A stretch of DNA of 64,000 bases from Nitrospirota bacterium. GTDB lineage: Bacteria; JACPQY01. Position numbers and translations under genes: made by a program. The stretch lies in assembly GCA_016180645.1 (NCBI GenBank), contig JACPAV010000019.1:118481-182480 (forward strand), written 5' to 3'. The notes under the pieces were generated by a model, which saw only the letters and a list, made by a program, of their open reading frames with translations, did not search any database and was not told the origin of the DNA. Every line of letters starts with the position of its first letter. Positions within the stretch are counted from its first letter, which is position 1. Shown in pieces: positions 16,386 through 25,060 of this stretch.

Positions 16386-17276
16386 ATGACCGGCGGAAAG
16401 CCGATTCTCGCGCTGGGCATCATTATCGGGATCGCCGCGGGTGCCATTGGGGCACTGGCCCTCCATCGTCTTCTCGAACAACGGGAAGATCCCATCTCGG
16501 ATTTCTCCTACCTGTTCGATCAGGATGAAGGGCCGCAGAGCACCGAGCTTCTGTTCGAGGGGTTCCAGGCGAGAGCCGAGACATGGTCCGCCCGCGCACC
16601 GAAGCCCGGATGGGCTTCCCCGCCTCTCCTTCGCCTCGTCGTCGATGACGTCGGTTACAACATCGATGCCGTTGATGTGCTCCTGAGCGCTTCCAATCAG
16701 ATAACTCTGGCCGTCCTGCCCAATGCCCCGTTCCGTTCGGCGGCCGTCGATCGCGCCACCCGCGCGGGCGCATCCGTTCTCCTCCATATGCCCATGGAGG
16801 CCCATGATCGTTCGAAAAACCGCGAGCGGCCCATGCTCCTGACCTCCATGGAGGACCATGTGTTGGCCTCCGTTCTGGAGAAGTCCATCGCCGATCTCGG
16901 TCCGATCCAGGGTGTGTCCAACCACATGGGGTCACGCTTCACGGAAAACCGCCGGTCCCTGTCCCCCGTCATGGATGTCATCTATGCCCATCAGTTCTAC
17001 TTCCTGGACAGTGTCACCTCGTCGCGAACCATCGCCTTCCAGGCGGCCCGCGCCCGGGGCATTCCTGCGGCCGCACGCGACATCTTCCTGGACGCCGATC
17101 ACACCCCCGACGGCGTGCGCCGCGCATGGTCGGTGGCCATGCGAATTGCCCAGATCAAGGGAGATACCGTGGCCATCTATCATCCCCATCCGGCCACCCT
17201 CCACACGATGGCTCAGCTTCTCCGCCAATCTTCATCTCAAGTATCATATGCTCTTATTACGCCAACTCCTCATTAG
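16386..17276 (+). CDS. Divergent polysaccharide deacetylase (YibQ/DUF610 family)
   Basis: 296 aa. N-terminal TM/signal (ILALGIIIGIAAGAIGALAL), then a NodB-like deacetylase fold of the divergent family. Seen are LRLVVDDVGYN near residue 82 (metal Asp), LAVLPNAPF, LLHMPMEAHD near 135, NHMGSRFT near 180, FYFLDSVTS and YHPHPATLHTM near 265. GGAGGGG lies 6 nt before the ATG. In E. coli yibQ follows envC; here ctpA is interposed, so an envelope role tied to septal hydrolysis is likely though the substrate of the family is not established. Confidence 0.85.
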   Translation: MTGGKPILALGIIIGIAAGAIGALALHRLLEQREDPISDFSYLFDQDEGPQSTELLFEGFQARAETWSARAPKPGWASPPLLRLVVDDVGYNIDAVDVLLSASNQITLAVLPNAPFRSAAVDRATRAGASVLLHMPMEAHDRSKNRERPMLLTSMEDHVLASVLEKSIADLGPIQGVSNHMGSRFTENRRSLSPVMDVIYAHQFYFLDSVTSSRTIAFQAARARGIPAAARDIFLDADHTPDGVRRAWSVAMRIAQIKGDTVAIYHPHPATLHTMAQLLRQSSSQVSYALITPTPH

Positions 17277-18189
17277 TTCGTCGTTAACCGTCATCCTATT
17301 CGCCGGTTGTACAACCCACGGCCCGGGCAAGGACCGCTCACAGGAAGCCCTCGCGTGGGTCAACGACCAACCCATCCTGAAGCAACGCCTGATCCACGAG
17401 GTGGCTCAGGCGGGATTCAGGTCCCCCGACGAAATCGAAAAGATTCTTCGAAACCAAGCCTACGTCAACCAAGTCATCGCGAACCTGATCACCGAGGAGT
17501 TGCTCTATCAGGAGGCCGTGCGTCGATCGATTCGCCCCACACCCACCATGCCGCAATTGGCCGCTCAGGCGGACGCCTCAAAGGCGGCCCGGCCGAACGG
17601 GAATTCCCCGCCAACCCAGGCGAAGGGAAAAAAACGAGCCCCCAAGGGAGAGGAGGACGAGGTCAACATGCGGCGGCGGCTCATCGCCGCCCTCGTCGAG
17701 CAGGCTGTCGATCCGAAGATCCTCGTCTCGGACGGTGAGATCTACGCGAATTACACCGAGCACCTCGATGAATTTCGCCGCCCCGGCACCGTGCGGGCCC
17801 GGCAAATCCTCGTCTCTACACGCGAAGAGGCCCTGGAAATTCTCCAGACTCTGAAGTCCGGAATGGATTTCGCATCCGTCGCCCGCGAGAGGTCCATCTC
17901 CCCGGACGCGGAAACGGGCGGCGACCTCGGCTACTTCAGCGCGGATGAGACGCAGCCCGAAATTGCCCGGGCCTGCTTCGATCTCCCCGTCGGTGGAATC
18001 AGTCGCGAGGTGGAGTCCCCGTACGGATTCCATCTCTTCCAGGTGGTGGATAAAGTGCCTCCTCGAACTCTTCCCCTCGATGAGGTTCGCGAATCCATCA
18101 CAACCCGCCTCCGGAAGCAGAAGCGGGAAACCATCTACCGAAACTGGCTGTCCGATCTGAGGAAAAAGGCGAAGATTACGCTGAAGTAG
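17248..18189 (+). CDS. Parvulin-type peptidyl-prolyl isomerase lipoprotein
   Basis: 313 aa. Lipoprotein signal LTVILFAGC places Cys21 as the lipidated residue. A SurA/PrsA-like N-terminal region is interrupted by a Lys/Pro-rich low-complexity stretch (about residues 95-130), and the parvulin domain spans about 180-275: VRARQILVST, FASVARERSISPDAETGGDLGYF, EVESPYGFHLFQVVDK. It probably folds outer-membrane or secreted proteins in the periplasm. The gene overlaps the end of the yibQ-like gene by 29 nt and closes the ftsEX-envC-ctpA run. Confidence 0.88.
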   Translation: MLLLRQLLISSSLTVILFAGCTTHGPGKDRSQEALAWVNDQPILKQRLIHEVAQAGFRSPDEIEKILRNQAYVNQVIANLITEELLYQEAVRRSIRPTPTMPQLAAQADASKAARPNGNSPPTQAKGKKRAPKGEEDEVNMRRRLIAALVEQAVDPKILVSDGEIYANYTEHLDEFRRPGTVRARQILVSTREEALEILQTLKSGMDFASVARERSISPDAETGGDLGYFSADETQPEIARACFDLPVGGISREVESPYGFHLFQVVDKVPPRTLPLDEVRESITTRLRKQKRETIYRNWLSDLRKKAKITLK

Positions 18190-18208
18190 ACCGCCTCCCG
18201 AGCTTCGC

Positions 18209-18274
18209 GCAGCCTGAAGGCCGCGGCTACCGGATGGGGAGAGGATCCTTGGTAGGCGCACCCTTTAGGGTGCG
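18209..18274. repeat. Two hairpins after the parvulin gene
   Basis: GCAGCC-TGAA-GGCCGC (18209-18224, one mismatch) followed by GGCTACC, then GGTAGG and CGCACCC-TTTA-GGGTGCG (18257-18274). Same loop pair as the elements at 7342 and 16283 but in the other order. It separates convergent transcripts and could serve as a terminator in both directions. Confidence 0.65.
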
Positions 18275-18289
18275 TCTTGGGATAATGCC

Positions 18290-20599
18290 CTAACGCGGCG
18301 GAACCGCCCCCTGCGTCTCCGGAATGATCCCTTCCGCCTTCATCTTTTCCACGAACCGCGCCGCGCGGTTGTATCCGATCCGGAGTCTCCGCTGAATAAA
18401 TGAGGTCGAAACGTATCCGGCCTCCTTTACGATCTGCACCGCCCGCTCGTAAAGCTCCACGTCCTTGTCGTCCAAATCGTCCTCAAACATTTCCTCCTCA
18501 TCCGCGGCCGGCCCGAACGATTCGGTAATGTACTGCGGCTCGCCCTGCTTCTTGAGAAAATGAGTGACTTCCTTGATTTCCTTGTCCGTTACGAGGGCGC
18601 CGTGGATACGGTGGACCTTCCCCCCCGTGGGCGGCTGATAGAGCATGTCGCCATGCCCCAGAAGATGCTCCGCGCCGCCCGAATCCATGATGGTCCGCGC
18701 ATCCACCCGCGAGGTCACCTGAAAAGCAATGCGAGACGTGAAGTTGTTTTTGATGACCCCGGTGATGACGTCCACCGATGGACGTTGTGTAGCCACAATG
18801 AGATGAATGCCGGCCGCCCTCGACATCTGGGCCAGCCTTCCGATGCAATCTTCCACATCCTTCGCCGCGACAGCCATCAAGTCGGCCAGTTCGTCCACCA
18901 GGACGACAATGAACGGCAGGGGCTCAGGCTGCGCCGCGCCGTCCAGCTCCAACGACAACTGCTTGCCGCCTTTCCGGACCTTCTGGTTGTACGCCTCCAG
19001 ATTCCGAACGCCCAGCTTTGCCAACAGGATGTACCGGCGCTCCATTTCGCGCACGGCCCACATCAATGCGAATTTCGCCCGCTTGGGCTCCGTGACCACC
19101 GGCGCCACAAGATGCGGGATTCCGTTGTAGCAGGAGAATTCCAACACTTTCGGATCGATCAGAAGCAGCCGCAAATCCTCCGGCGTCGCCTTGGCCAGCA
19201 TGCTGAGAATCATGACGTTCAGGGAAACGCTCTTGCCTGCGCCCGTGGCTCCGGCCACGAGGAGATGCGGCATCTTCGCCAGATCCGCAACAAAAGGCTC
19301 GCCCACAATGTCCTTCCCGAGGGCCATCGTCATCGGGGAGGAGGCATTCTTGAACGCCTCCGACTCCAACATTTCACGCAGGTACACCGTCTGCCTCTGA
19401 TGATTCGGGACCTCGATGCCGACGACGCCTTTCCCCGGTATCGGCGCCACGATGCGCACGTTCCCGCCACGAAGCGCCAAGGCAAGATCGTCCGCCAGCG
19501 CGGCAATTTGCGAAATCTTCACCCCCGGAGCCGGCTCGAATTCGTACATGGAAATAACGGGCCCCGGCTCGACGTGGACCACTCTGCCCTTGACCCCAAA
19601 ATCCCTCAGTTTGTCCTCCAACAACTTCGAACTGGCCTCCAGAACCTTGGTGTCCACCTTCGCGGCATCGCCTCCGGGAGGCTCCAACAACTCCACCGGA
19701 GGCGCGGCATAGTTCCGGGCGACGGCCAAGCGCAGATGCTTCCTCTGCTTTGCGGGCTTCGGTTCCTCCCCGTCAACCTCCTCGCCTTCCGAATCGAAAG
19801 AAGATCCGCCCTCAACCGTGGGTTCTTCTCCTTCCATCGCGGACTCCTGCGCGACCGGCTCCCCTTCGGGGACGGCGTCTACGGTGGGCGACAGAGCGCC
19901 CTCCGGCTGAGCCAGAAGCTCCGTCGGCAGCTTGATGGACGGTCCCTGGGTCTTTTTCATCACCCCTCGCAGGGACCGCAGACCTTCCCACAGACGCCCC
20001 CCCACGGGCCTCGCCCCCTTCAACGCGCCGATCAGCATCACCACCGGGGAAACGCGCAAGTTCATCATCAGCGTCAGGGAACCGAGAAAAACGGTCAGCA
20101 GGATCGTCCCTGCCCGGTTGAGATAGTGTTCGAAAAATCGGCCCAGTCCATAGCCCAGCAATCCGGCGGGGAGGTCCATCCCCAGGAAAGGCGTTTTCAA
20201 GAGGGGCGTCATCAGATAGAGGCCCAGTGACAGCGAAAGAACCAGAAGCGTCAGCCCCCCCAAGGAGCCCGCCTGTGCCCGAAAACTGGAATTCAATACG
20301 AGCCGCAGGCCGCTCGTCACCAGCATGAGCGGGAGGATGTACGAAGACAGTCCGAAAAACTGCGCCAGAAGGTCCGCCCACGTCGCACCGACGATCCCCC
20401 CCCAGTTCAAGGCCTGCTCACGAAGAAATACCGGTGTGCTGGAGGAGAACGCAAACAACGAAGGGTCATAAGAGTCGTAGGAGGCCAACGCGATCAGAGT
20501 AAACGCTCCCGTGAGTATAAGGCCGACGCCCAGGATATTGCGCCGCAAGTCGAAGCCGCCCTCGGCGGCCCTTTTCTTCTTTGACCGATCCTCGCTCAT
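18290..20599 (-). CDS. ftsK: DNA translocase FtsK/SpoIIIE
   Basis: 769 aa. N-terminal membrane domain with about four TM segments (residues 20-185), an acidic Glu-rich linker (about 235-280), the motor domain with Walker A GATGAGKSVSL near residue 420 and Walker B FIVVLVDELADL near 528, and a C-terminal winged-helix gamma domain (QRRLRIGYNRAARFVEKMK) that reads KOPS-type sequences. It pumps chromosome DNA at the septum. The start at 20599 overlaps the uppP stop by 4 nt (ATGA). Shorter linker than E. coli FtsK. Confidence 0.95.
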   Translation of the reverse strand: MSEDRSKKKRAAEGGFDLRRNILGVGLILTGAFTLIALASYDSYDPSLFAFSSSTPVFLREQALNWGGIVGATWADLLAQFFGLSSYILPLMLVTSGLRLVLNSSFRAQAGSLGGLTLLVLSLSLGLYLMTPLLKTPFLGMDLPAGLLGYGLGRFFEHYLNRAGTILLTVFLGSLTLMMNLRVSPVVMLIGALKGARPVGGRLWEGLRSLRGVMKKTQGPSIKLPTELLAQPEGALSPTVDAVPEGEPVAQESAMEGEEPTVEGGSSFDSEGEEVDGEEPKPAKQRKHLRLAVARNYAAPPVELLEPPGGDAAKVDTKVLEASSKLLEDKLRDFGVKGRVVHVEPGPVISMYEFEPAPGVKISQIAALADDLALALRGGNVRIVAPIPGKGVVGIEVPNHQRQTVYLREMLESEAFKNASSPMTMALGKDIVGEPFVADLAKMPHLLVAGATGAGKSVSLNVMILSMLAKATPEDLRLLLIDPKVLEFSCYNGIPHLVAPVVTEPKRAKFALMWAVREMERRYILLAKLGVRNLEAYNQKVRKGGKQLSLELDGAAQPEPLPFIVVLVDELADLMAVAAKDVEDCIGRLAQMSRAAGIHLIVATQRPSVDVITGVIKNNFTSRIAFQVTSRVDARTIMDSGGAEHLLGHGDMLYQPPTGGKVHRIHGALVTDKEIKEVTHFLKKQGEPQYITESFGPAADEEEMFEDDLDDKDVELYERAVQIVKEAGYVSTSFIQRRLRIGYNRAARFVEKMKAEGIIPETQGAVPPR

Positions 20600-21396
20600 G
20601 ACGGCGAAAACGAATAATCCCAAATCAGGACGGCGGGAACGAGCGCCCACAGGTAGTAGCTGAACGCCTTCAATCGAGCGCGATGCGCGATCGCGTAAAC
20701 CATCGCAATGCTCCCCACTCCAACCACAAACGCGGCCGTGGCCCCGGCCGCGTATACCGTTCCCTGTCCGGATCGGAAAACCGCGGCGAGGCTGGATGCG
20801 TGAAACACGTTGGCCCCCAGAATCGCGGGAATTGCCAGAAGAAAGGAAAAACTGACCGCCAAATCCGCTTCCAGTCCGAGGAGCAGTCCCGAAGCCAGCG
20901 TCATCCCCGAGCGCGACACACCCGGCAACAGGGCTACGGCCTGCGCCGTCCCGATGATCATGCTGTCCATCCACCTGACTTCAATTCGTCCGGCTTGAAG
21001 TTGCCGGCGATCGGCCAAAAACAGGACAGCTCCGGTGAATACGAATCCCCCCAGGACAACGCCCAGCGAGCTGAAAGCCGCCTCCACGCGTTCCCCCCAC
21101 AGGAGGAACACAACTCCCGCCGGCACACACCCCAGGGCCAATTTCGCGCCGAACGTCCATCCCTGTTGCATGAACGCTTTGGAGCGCCTCCAACTGAAGA
21201 TTCCGAAAAAGAGTAGGAGAGACAGAAGCGTGCCCAGATGGAGAAGGACCTCAAACTCGATCCCCCCGGATCCCCGTGAGAGGAAAAACAGTCGCTCCAC
21301 CACCACGAGATGGCCGCTGCTGGAGACAGGGAGGAATTCGGTCAGGCCCTGGACTGCGCCCAACCAGACCGATTGAGAGTATGACATCACGTCCAT
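20596..21396 (-). CDS. uppP: Undecaprenyl-diphosphatase
   Basis: 266 aa multi-pass membrane enzyme that recycles the lipid carrier undecaprenyl diphosphate for cell-wall synthesis (BacA family). EFLPVSSSGHL near residue 20 and LLPGVSRSGMTLASGLLLG near 160 are the two active-site regions; hydrophobic segments run throughout. The ATG at 21396 (or 21387) is used rather than the longer open frame. It shares an operon with ftsK. Confidence 0.94.
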   Translation of the reverse strand: MDVMSYSQSVWLGAVQGLTEFLPVSSSGHLVVVERLFFLSRGSGGIEFEVLLHLGTLLSLLLFFGIFSWRRSKAFMQQGWTFGAKLALGCVPAGVVFLLWGERVEAAFSSLGVVLGGFVFTGAVLFLADRRQLQAGRIEVRWMDSMIIGTAQAVALLPGVSRSGMTLASGLLLGLEADLAVSFSFLLAIPAILGANVFHASSLAAVFRSGQGTVYAAGATAAFVVGVGSIAMVYAIAHRARLKAFSYYLWALVPAVLIWDYSFSPS

Positions 21397-21437
21397 GATG
21401 ATACGGTGTTCTTCCTTAGTGCGCCCTCTGGGAGAAG

Positions 21438-21466
21438 AGTGTACCACACCCCCCCCGGAGCGTCAA
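21438..21466 (-). promoter_or_regulatory. Promoter for uppP-ftsK
   Basis: On the minus strand TTGACG (21466-21461), a 17-nt spacer containing a run of eight G, and TACACT (21443-21438). The start site would be near 21431, giving a leader of about 35 nt before the uppP ATG. It lies just downstream of the acyltransferase stop (21483). Confidence 0.65.
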
Positions 21467-21482
21467 ATAAATTTCGCTTTGA

Positions 21483-22787
21483 TTACCCGAAGAAGATCGA
21501 CTTGCGGCGCTGGAGACGGTAGATGATCATGTTCTGGATCGCCGCGCGGACGCGCTCACTCTGGCGGTTCACAAACAGGTCATCGTCCACTGAGGCCTTT
21601 CCCCCGCTTGTCACGTCCACCTCCTCGCCGAAATCGATGGTCCACTTCGTGGGAAGCGGCACCAGGCCCAGTACGCCCAGCCACGGGAACGTGATCGTGA
21701 TCGGGAAATACGGCACCCGCAGCAGCTTGGCCATGAAAGTCGACTTCGTGATGATCGGCGCCGTTTCCTCCGCGCCCACGACCGAAACGGGGAGGATCGG
21801 CGCGCGCGAGCGAATGCACAACTTGATGAATCCGCCGCGCCCGAATCGGGCGAGCTGGTACCGGTGCTTGTACGGTTTGCCGAGGCCCTTTACGCCCTCC
21901 GGATAGACCGCCACGAGTTGGTCGTGCTCCAGGAGCCGTTGAGCGTTTTCTTGACAAGCCCTCACGCCTCCAAACCGCGTAATGCCCGAACTCACGAATG
22001 GAAAATAGAATACGAAATCCTCGACGAGGAACCTCACCTCGCGCTGGGCCGGATGTTCCTTCCGGACGGCCAGCTTGGTCATCGCGCCGTCGAAGGGAAG
22101 CGTGCCCGAGTGGTTCGACACGAGCAGCGCGCGGCCCGTGCTCGGTATGTTCTTCACTCCGAAGGAATCGATCCGCCACCACCGATGGTAGAAGAAGTCC
22201 AGAACCGGCATCGCCAGATCCTCGAACACCGGATCCATGCCGAATTCATCCACCTCCTCGGAACGACCGATCATGCGCGCCTCGCGAAGGAACTGGCGCG
22301 CCGCGGAGAAAAGGTTGAATCGCGCCCCCTTGCGCGCCACGGAGATGATGCCATCCAGGAATCCCAGCCGCTTCTTGCGATCGCTCACCGGCTCCTGTTT
22401 CAATGTCCCCCGAACTTCCTCCGCGAGACGGTCCACCCGCTGCCGTACTTCCTTCTCCTTCTCCTGGACCTCCTCCTCCCAGCGGTGCCCATCCATCGCT
22501 TTCCGGAGCTGGCTCTCCAACCGGCCAAGGCGATTCAGAACATCCTGCTCGACCGTTTTCAGCTTCTGATCGAGCTTCCGGTCGATGACCTCGACGACTT
22601 TCTCGCCCTCCACCAAGGGCTCCAGCGAAAAGGAAGCGACGCCTGCCCTACCGGCGGCCGCGTTGCGGCCGTGCCCGTCGGACTTGTGCAACGGGCCTGC
22701 TCTCCGCCGAAACTCACGAATCGACTCCAGCGGACGTGCCGGTTCCGCCTGCACGGTCCCACGCCTCGCCCCTTCCGCTCGCGCCAT
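21483..22787 (-). CDS. PlsC-like lysophospholipid acyltransferase with coiled-coil N-terminus
   Basis: 434 aa. Residues about 45-160 are charged and probably coiled coil (KVVEVIDRKLDQKLK, EEEVQEKEKEVRQRVDRL). The acyltransferase domain follows, with the catalytic HX4D motif as NHSGTLPFD near residue 228 and the phosphate-binding VYPEGVKGLG near 295. It should acylate a lysophospholipid or related acceptor at the inner membrane. The gene starts 8 nt after the SDR stop, so the pair is co-transcribed; SDR/acyltransferase pairs of this kind recur in deltaproteobacterial genomes. The open frame extends upstream into the SDR gene and is not used. Confidence 0.85.
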   Translation of the reverse strand: MARAEGARRGTVQAEPARPLESIREFRRRAGPLHKSDGHGRNAAAGRAGVASFSLEPLVEGEKVVEVIDRKLDQKLKTVEQDVLNRLGRLESQLRKAMDGHRWEEEVQEKEKEVRQRVDRLAEEVRGTLKQEPVSDRKKRLGFLDGIISVARKGARFNLFSAARQFLREARMIGRSEEVDEFGMDPVFEDLAMPVLDFFYHRWWRIDSFGVKNIPSTGRALLVSNHSGTLPFDGAMTKLAVRKEHPAQREVRFLVEDFVFYFPFVSSGITRFGGVRACQENAQRLLEHDQLVAVYPEGVKGLGKPYKHRYQLARFGRGGFIKLCIRSRAPILPVSVVGAEETAPIITKSTFMAKLLRVPYFPITITFPWLGVLGLVPLPTKWTIDFGEEVDVTSGGKASVDDDLFVNRQSERVRAAIQNMIIYRLQRRKSIFFG

Positions 22788-22795
22788 GGATGGAG

Positions 22796-23827
22796 CTACT
22801 GGACCAGGTGGACGCGCCGAAGACGCTCGACACCCGCAAAAGCGAGCGCGGCGTCCTTGGTGGAGTACTTGGGAACAAACGACAATTTCTCCTCCGCCTT
22901 CGCGCCATCCGCCACACAGAGGTATCGATGATAATCGAGATGTTGGGCGGGAATGTCGGACATCCCGGAGATCCAAAGCGTATTGACCAGCGGATAGGCG
23001 GCGAAGTGGCTCACCGGAAAGTTGACCCGGCCCAGAAGCCGGATCACCGTCGACAAGGGCAGCACACCCTTACCCACAATGTTGTAGATGCCCGGCGCAT
23101 CGATATCCACCACTCGGTTGAAGGCCTCGATCACATCCTCCTCGTGCACAAACTGCATAAGCGGGTCATAGCCGAGAAGCGTCATGATCACGAGACGCCG
23201 ATAGTACTGCGTGATGAAATACTTGATCGTCGGCCCAAGGATCGGACAGTTGCGGAGGATCGTGACGCATTTGGAGGGGTTTTTCCGGACGAAGCGCGCC
23301 ACCTGGCGCTCGACGTCCACCTTGTCCGACACGAACCTGTACCCCGGATTCGCTTGAAGCGGATGTTCTTCCGTCAGGTAGTTGGGATTCTTGGGATGGG
23401 CGCCGTACGCGAGGGTGCTGCCGCCCACGATCAGCTTCTCCACACCCTTCACCGCCGAACACGCGTGAAGGACATACATCGTGCCCACGCTCTCCAGTTC
23501 GTGACCGTAGGCCGTATTGTGCGCGGGGCTTCCCAGGAACGCCAGATGGACGAAGGTGTCGGCCCTCTCTTCCTCGAGGATCTCCGCCAACTTCGCGTCG
23601 GCCAGCGGCTCCGTCAGGTCCACCTTGTGGTAGCGCGCCTTCACACTCGTGGAGGGTGCGGGTTGCACATCGATCGCCACAATGCGTGAAATTGAGGGGT
23701 CAAGGTTGAGCCTCTGAAACAGGTTGGAGCCGATGAAGCCGTTGACTCCGGTGATCGCAACGACGCGGTTCCTGTGTTTCCTGCTCCGACCGGCGAGCTT
23801 GTGCTTCGCCTTGTGCGACTGATCCAT
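22796..23827 (-). CDS. NAD-dependent epimerase/dehydratase (extended SDR)
   Basis: 343 aa. Rossmann motif ITGVNGFIGSNLFQRL near residue 24 (GxxGxxG), VAIDVQP at the end of beta-2, and a shifted active site: GGSTLAYGA near 132 and YRFVSDKVDVER near 160, where the usual YxxxK is replaced by RFVSDK, so the catalytic tyrosine is not in its standard setting. LRNCPILGPTIK and VHEEDVIEAFNRVV are typical of UDP-sugar epimerase-like proteins. Together with the downstream acyltransferase it may modify a lipid or glycolipid. Substrate unknown. Confidence 0.82.
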   Translation of the reverse strand: MDQSHKAKHKLAGRSRKHRNRVVAITGVNGFIGSNLFQRLNLDPSISRIVAIDVQPAPSTSVKARYHKVDLTEPLADAKLAEILEEERADTFVHLAFLGSPAHNTAYGHELESVGTMYVLHACSAVKGVEKLIVGGSTLAYGAHPKNPNYLTEEHPLQANPGYRFVSDKVDVERQVARFVRKNPSKCVTILRNCPILGPTIKYFITQYYRRLVIMTLLGYDPLMQFVHEEDVIEAFNRVVDIDAPGIYNIVGKGVLPLSTVIRLLGRVNFPVSHFAAYPLVNTLWISGMSDIPAQHLDYHRYLCVADGAKAEEKLSFVPKYSTKDAALAFAGVERLRRVHLVQ

Positions 23828-24211
23828 GGAAGTGAGTTTCTCCGTCCCTCTTGTTGACGAACCTGTTCCCAGCCTTTCTTTCCAGCTATCAGGTTTGTAA
23901 CGGTCCGTCAAATCGAGCCGTTCAGACCGGAACGTGGCGGCACGTCGGACCCCTTCACCCTCCGCAGGACCGTGTCTGCCCATTCCGGTAGGCGCGGGCT
24001 TCACGCCCCGTGCCACGGATGGTACGGGGCCATGCGATGCCGTGCGACATGCGGCCCATCCGTGGGCCGCTTCCGCTCACGGTACCGCGCCATCCTTGGC
24101 TGGTGTCGCCAGGCCCAGGAAGGCGCGGCATGGACCATGGCCCGCGTCTTTTGCGCAGGCTAAAGCCTGCGACTACCGCGCATCACCAAACTATGCTATG
24201 ACCGCCAAAGA
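23828..24211. repeat. 384-bp intergenic region with hairpin repeats
   Basis: No gene is seen. Contents: a minus-strand TTGACG at 23906-23911 that may belong to the SDR promoter (no good -10); hairpin CCCCGTGCC-ACGGAT-GGTACGGGG at 24006-24029; hairpin GCGGCCC-ATCCGT-GGGCCGC at 24051-24070; a weak third with loop ATCCTT near 24092; a 19-nt block at 24122-24140 that is the exact inverse of 4037-4055; and GCAGGC-TAAA-GCCTGC around 24155-24170. parS-like sites for the adjacent parAB were looked for and not recognised. Confidence 0.75.
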
Positions 24212-25060
24212 ATGACTCCCGCCGCGCAAGAGAACGCCGCACCTGCTCCCACGACGACGCTCTCGCGCCGAATTTTCGCCGTAGCCAATCAAAAAGGAGG
24301 CGTGGGGAAGACGACCACCTCCATCAACCTGGGCGCCGCCCTCGCCCAGCAAGGCGTTCCCACCCTTATCATCGATACGGACCCACAAGGAAACACCACC
24401 AGCGGCCTCGGCATCGACAAGTCGGTCGCCCGAGATCACAACCTTTACCACGCCATCTGCGGACAACAGGACATCAACAACCTCATCGTCGAAACGGGAA
24501 TCCCCGGCCTCGGATTGATTCCCTCCAACTCGGACCTCATCGGCGCCGAGGTGGAATTGGTCAATCAACTGGCCCGGGAAAAAATCCTGGGAAAACTCCT
24601 CGATCAACTTGCGGGCCCCTTCGCGTACGTCCTGATCGACTGCCCCCCCTCCCTGGGCCTCCTGACGGTGAACGCGCTCACCGCCGCCGGGTCGGTGATC
24701 ATCCCCCTCCAGTGCGAATACTACGCGCTTGAGGGCCTCGCCCAGCTCCTGCGCACGATCAAACTCGTTCGCGAACACCTGAACCCGCGGCTCGACATCG
24801 AAGGCGTTCTCCTCACCATGTACGATGCGCGCACGAACATCGCCGATCAGGTGGTGCAGGAAGTGCGCGAGCATTTCAAGGGATATGTGTTCAACACGGT
24901 GATCCCGCGCAACGTGCGGCTGGCCGAGGCCCCCAGCCACGGCAAACCCGTGATGGCGTACGACGCGGCCAGCACGGGCGCCAAGTCGTATCTGGCTCTC
25001 GCCGCTGAAGTTCTGTCCAAGAACGGTGTCGGCTCCCATACGCATGAAGGACGAATCTAA
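24212..25060 (+). CDS. parA: Chromosome-partitioning ATPase ParA/Soj
   Basis: 282 aa. Deviant Walker A NQKGGVGKTTTSINLGAALA near residue 27, IIDTDPQGNTTSGLG near 50, Walker B VLIDCPPSLGLLTVNAL near 135, and the RNVRLAEAPSHGKPV segment near 232. An ATP-dependent dimer that moves on the nucleoid and drives origin segregation with ParB. The first 18 residues are an Ala/Pro-rich extension. parB overlaps its end by 17 nt. Placement before bactofilin and ATP synthase genes is the deltaproteobacterial type of arrangement. Confidence 0.95.
   Translation: MTPAAQENAAPAPTTTLSRRIFAVANQKGGVGKTTTSINLGAALAQQGVPTLIIDTDPQGNTTSGLGIDKSVARDHNLYHAICGQQDINNLIVETGIPGLGLIPSNSDLIGAEVELVNQLAREKILGKLLDQLAGPFAYVLIDCPPSLGLLTVNALTAAGSVIIPLQCEYYALEGLAQLLRTIKLVREHLNPRLDIEGVLLTMYDARTNIADQVVQEVREHFKGYVFNTVIPRNVRLAEAPSHGKPVMAYDAASTGAKSYLALAAEVLSKNGVGSHTHEGRI

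Noticed and set aside
23828..24211. parS sites or a replication origin next to parAB
   Set aside because: No TGTTTCACGTGAAACA-like sequence or DnaA-box cluster was seen; the palindromes present belong to the dispersed hairpin families.
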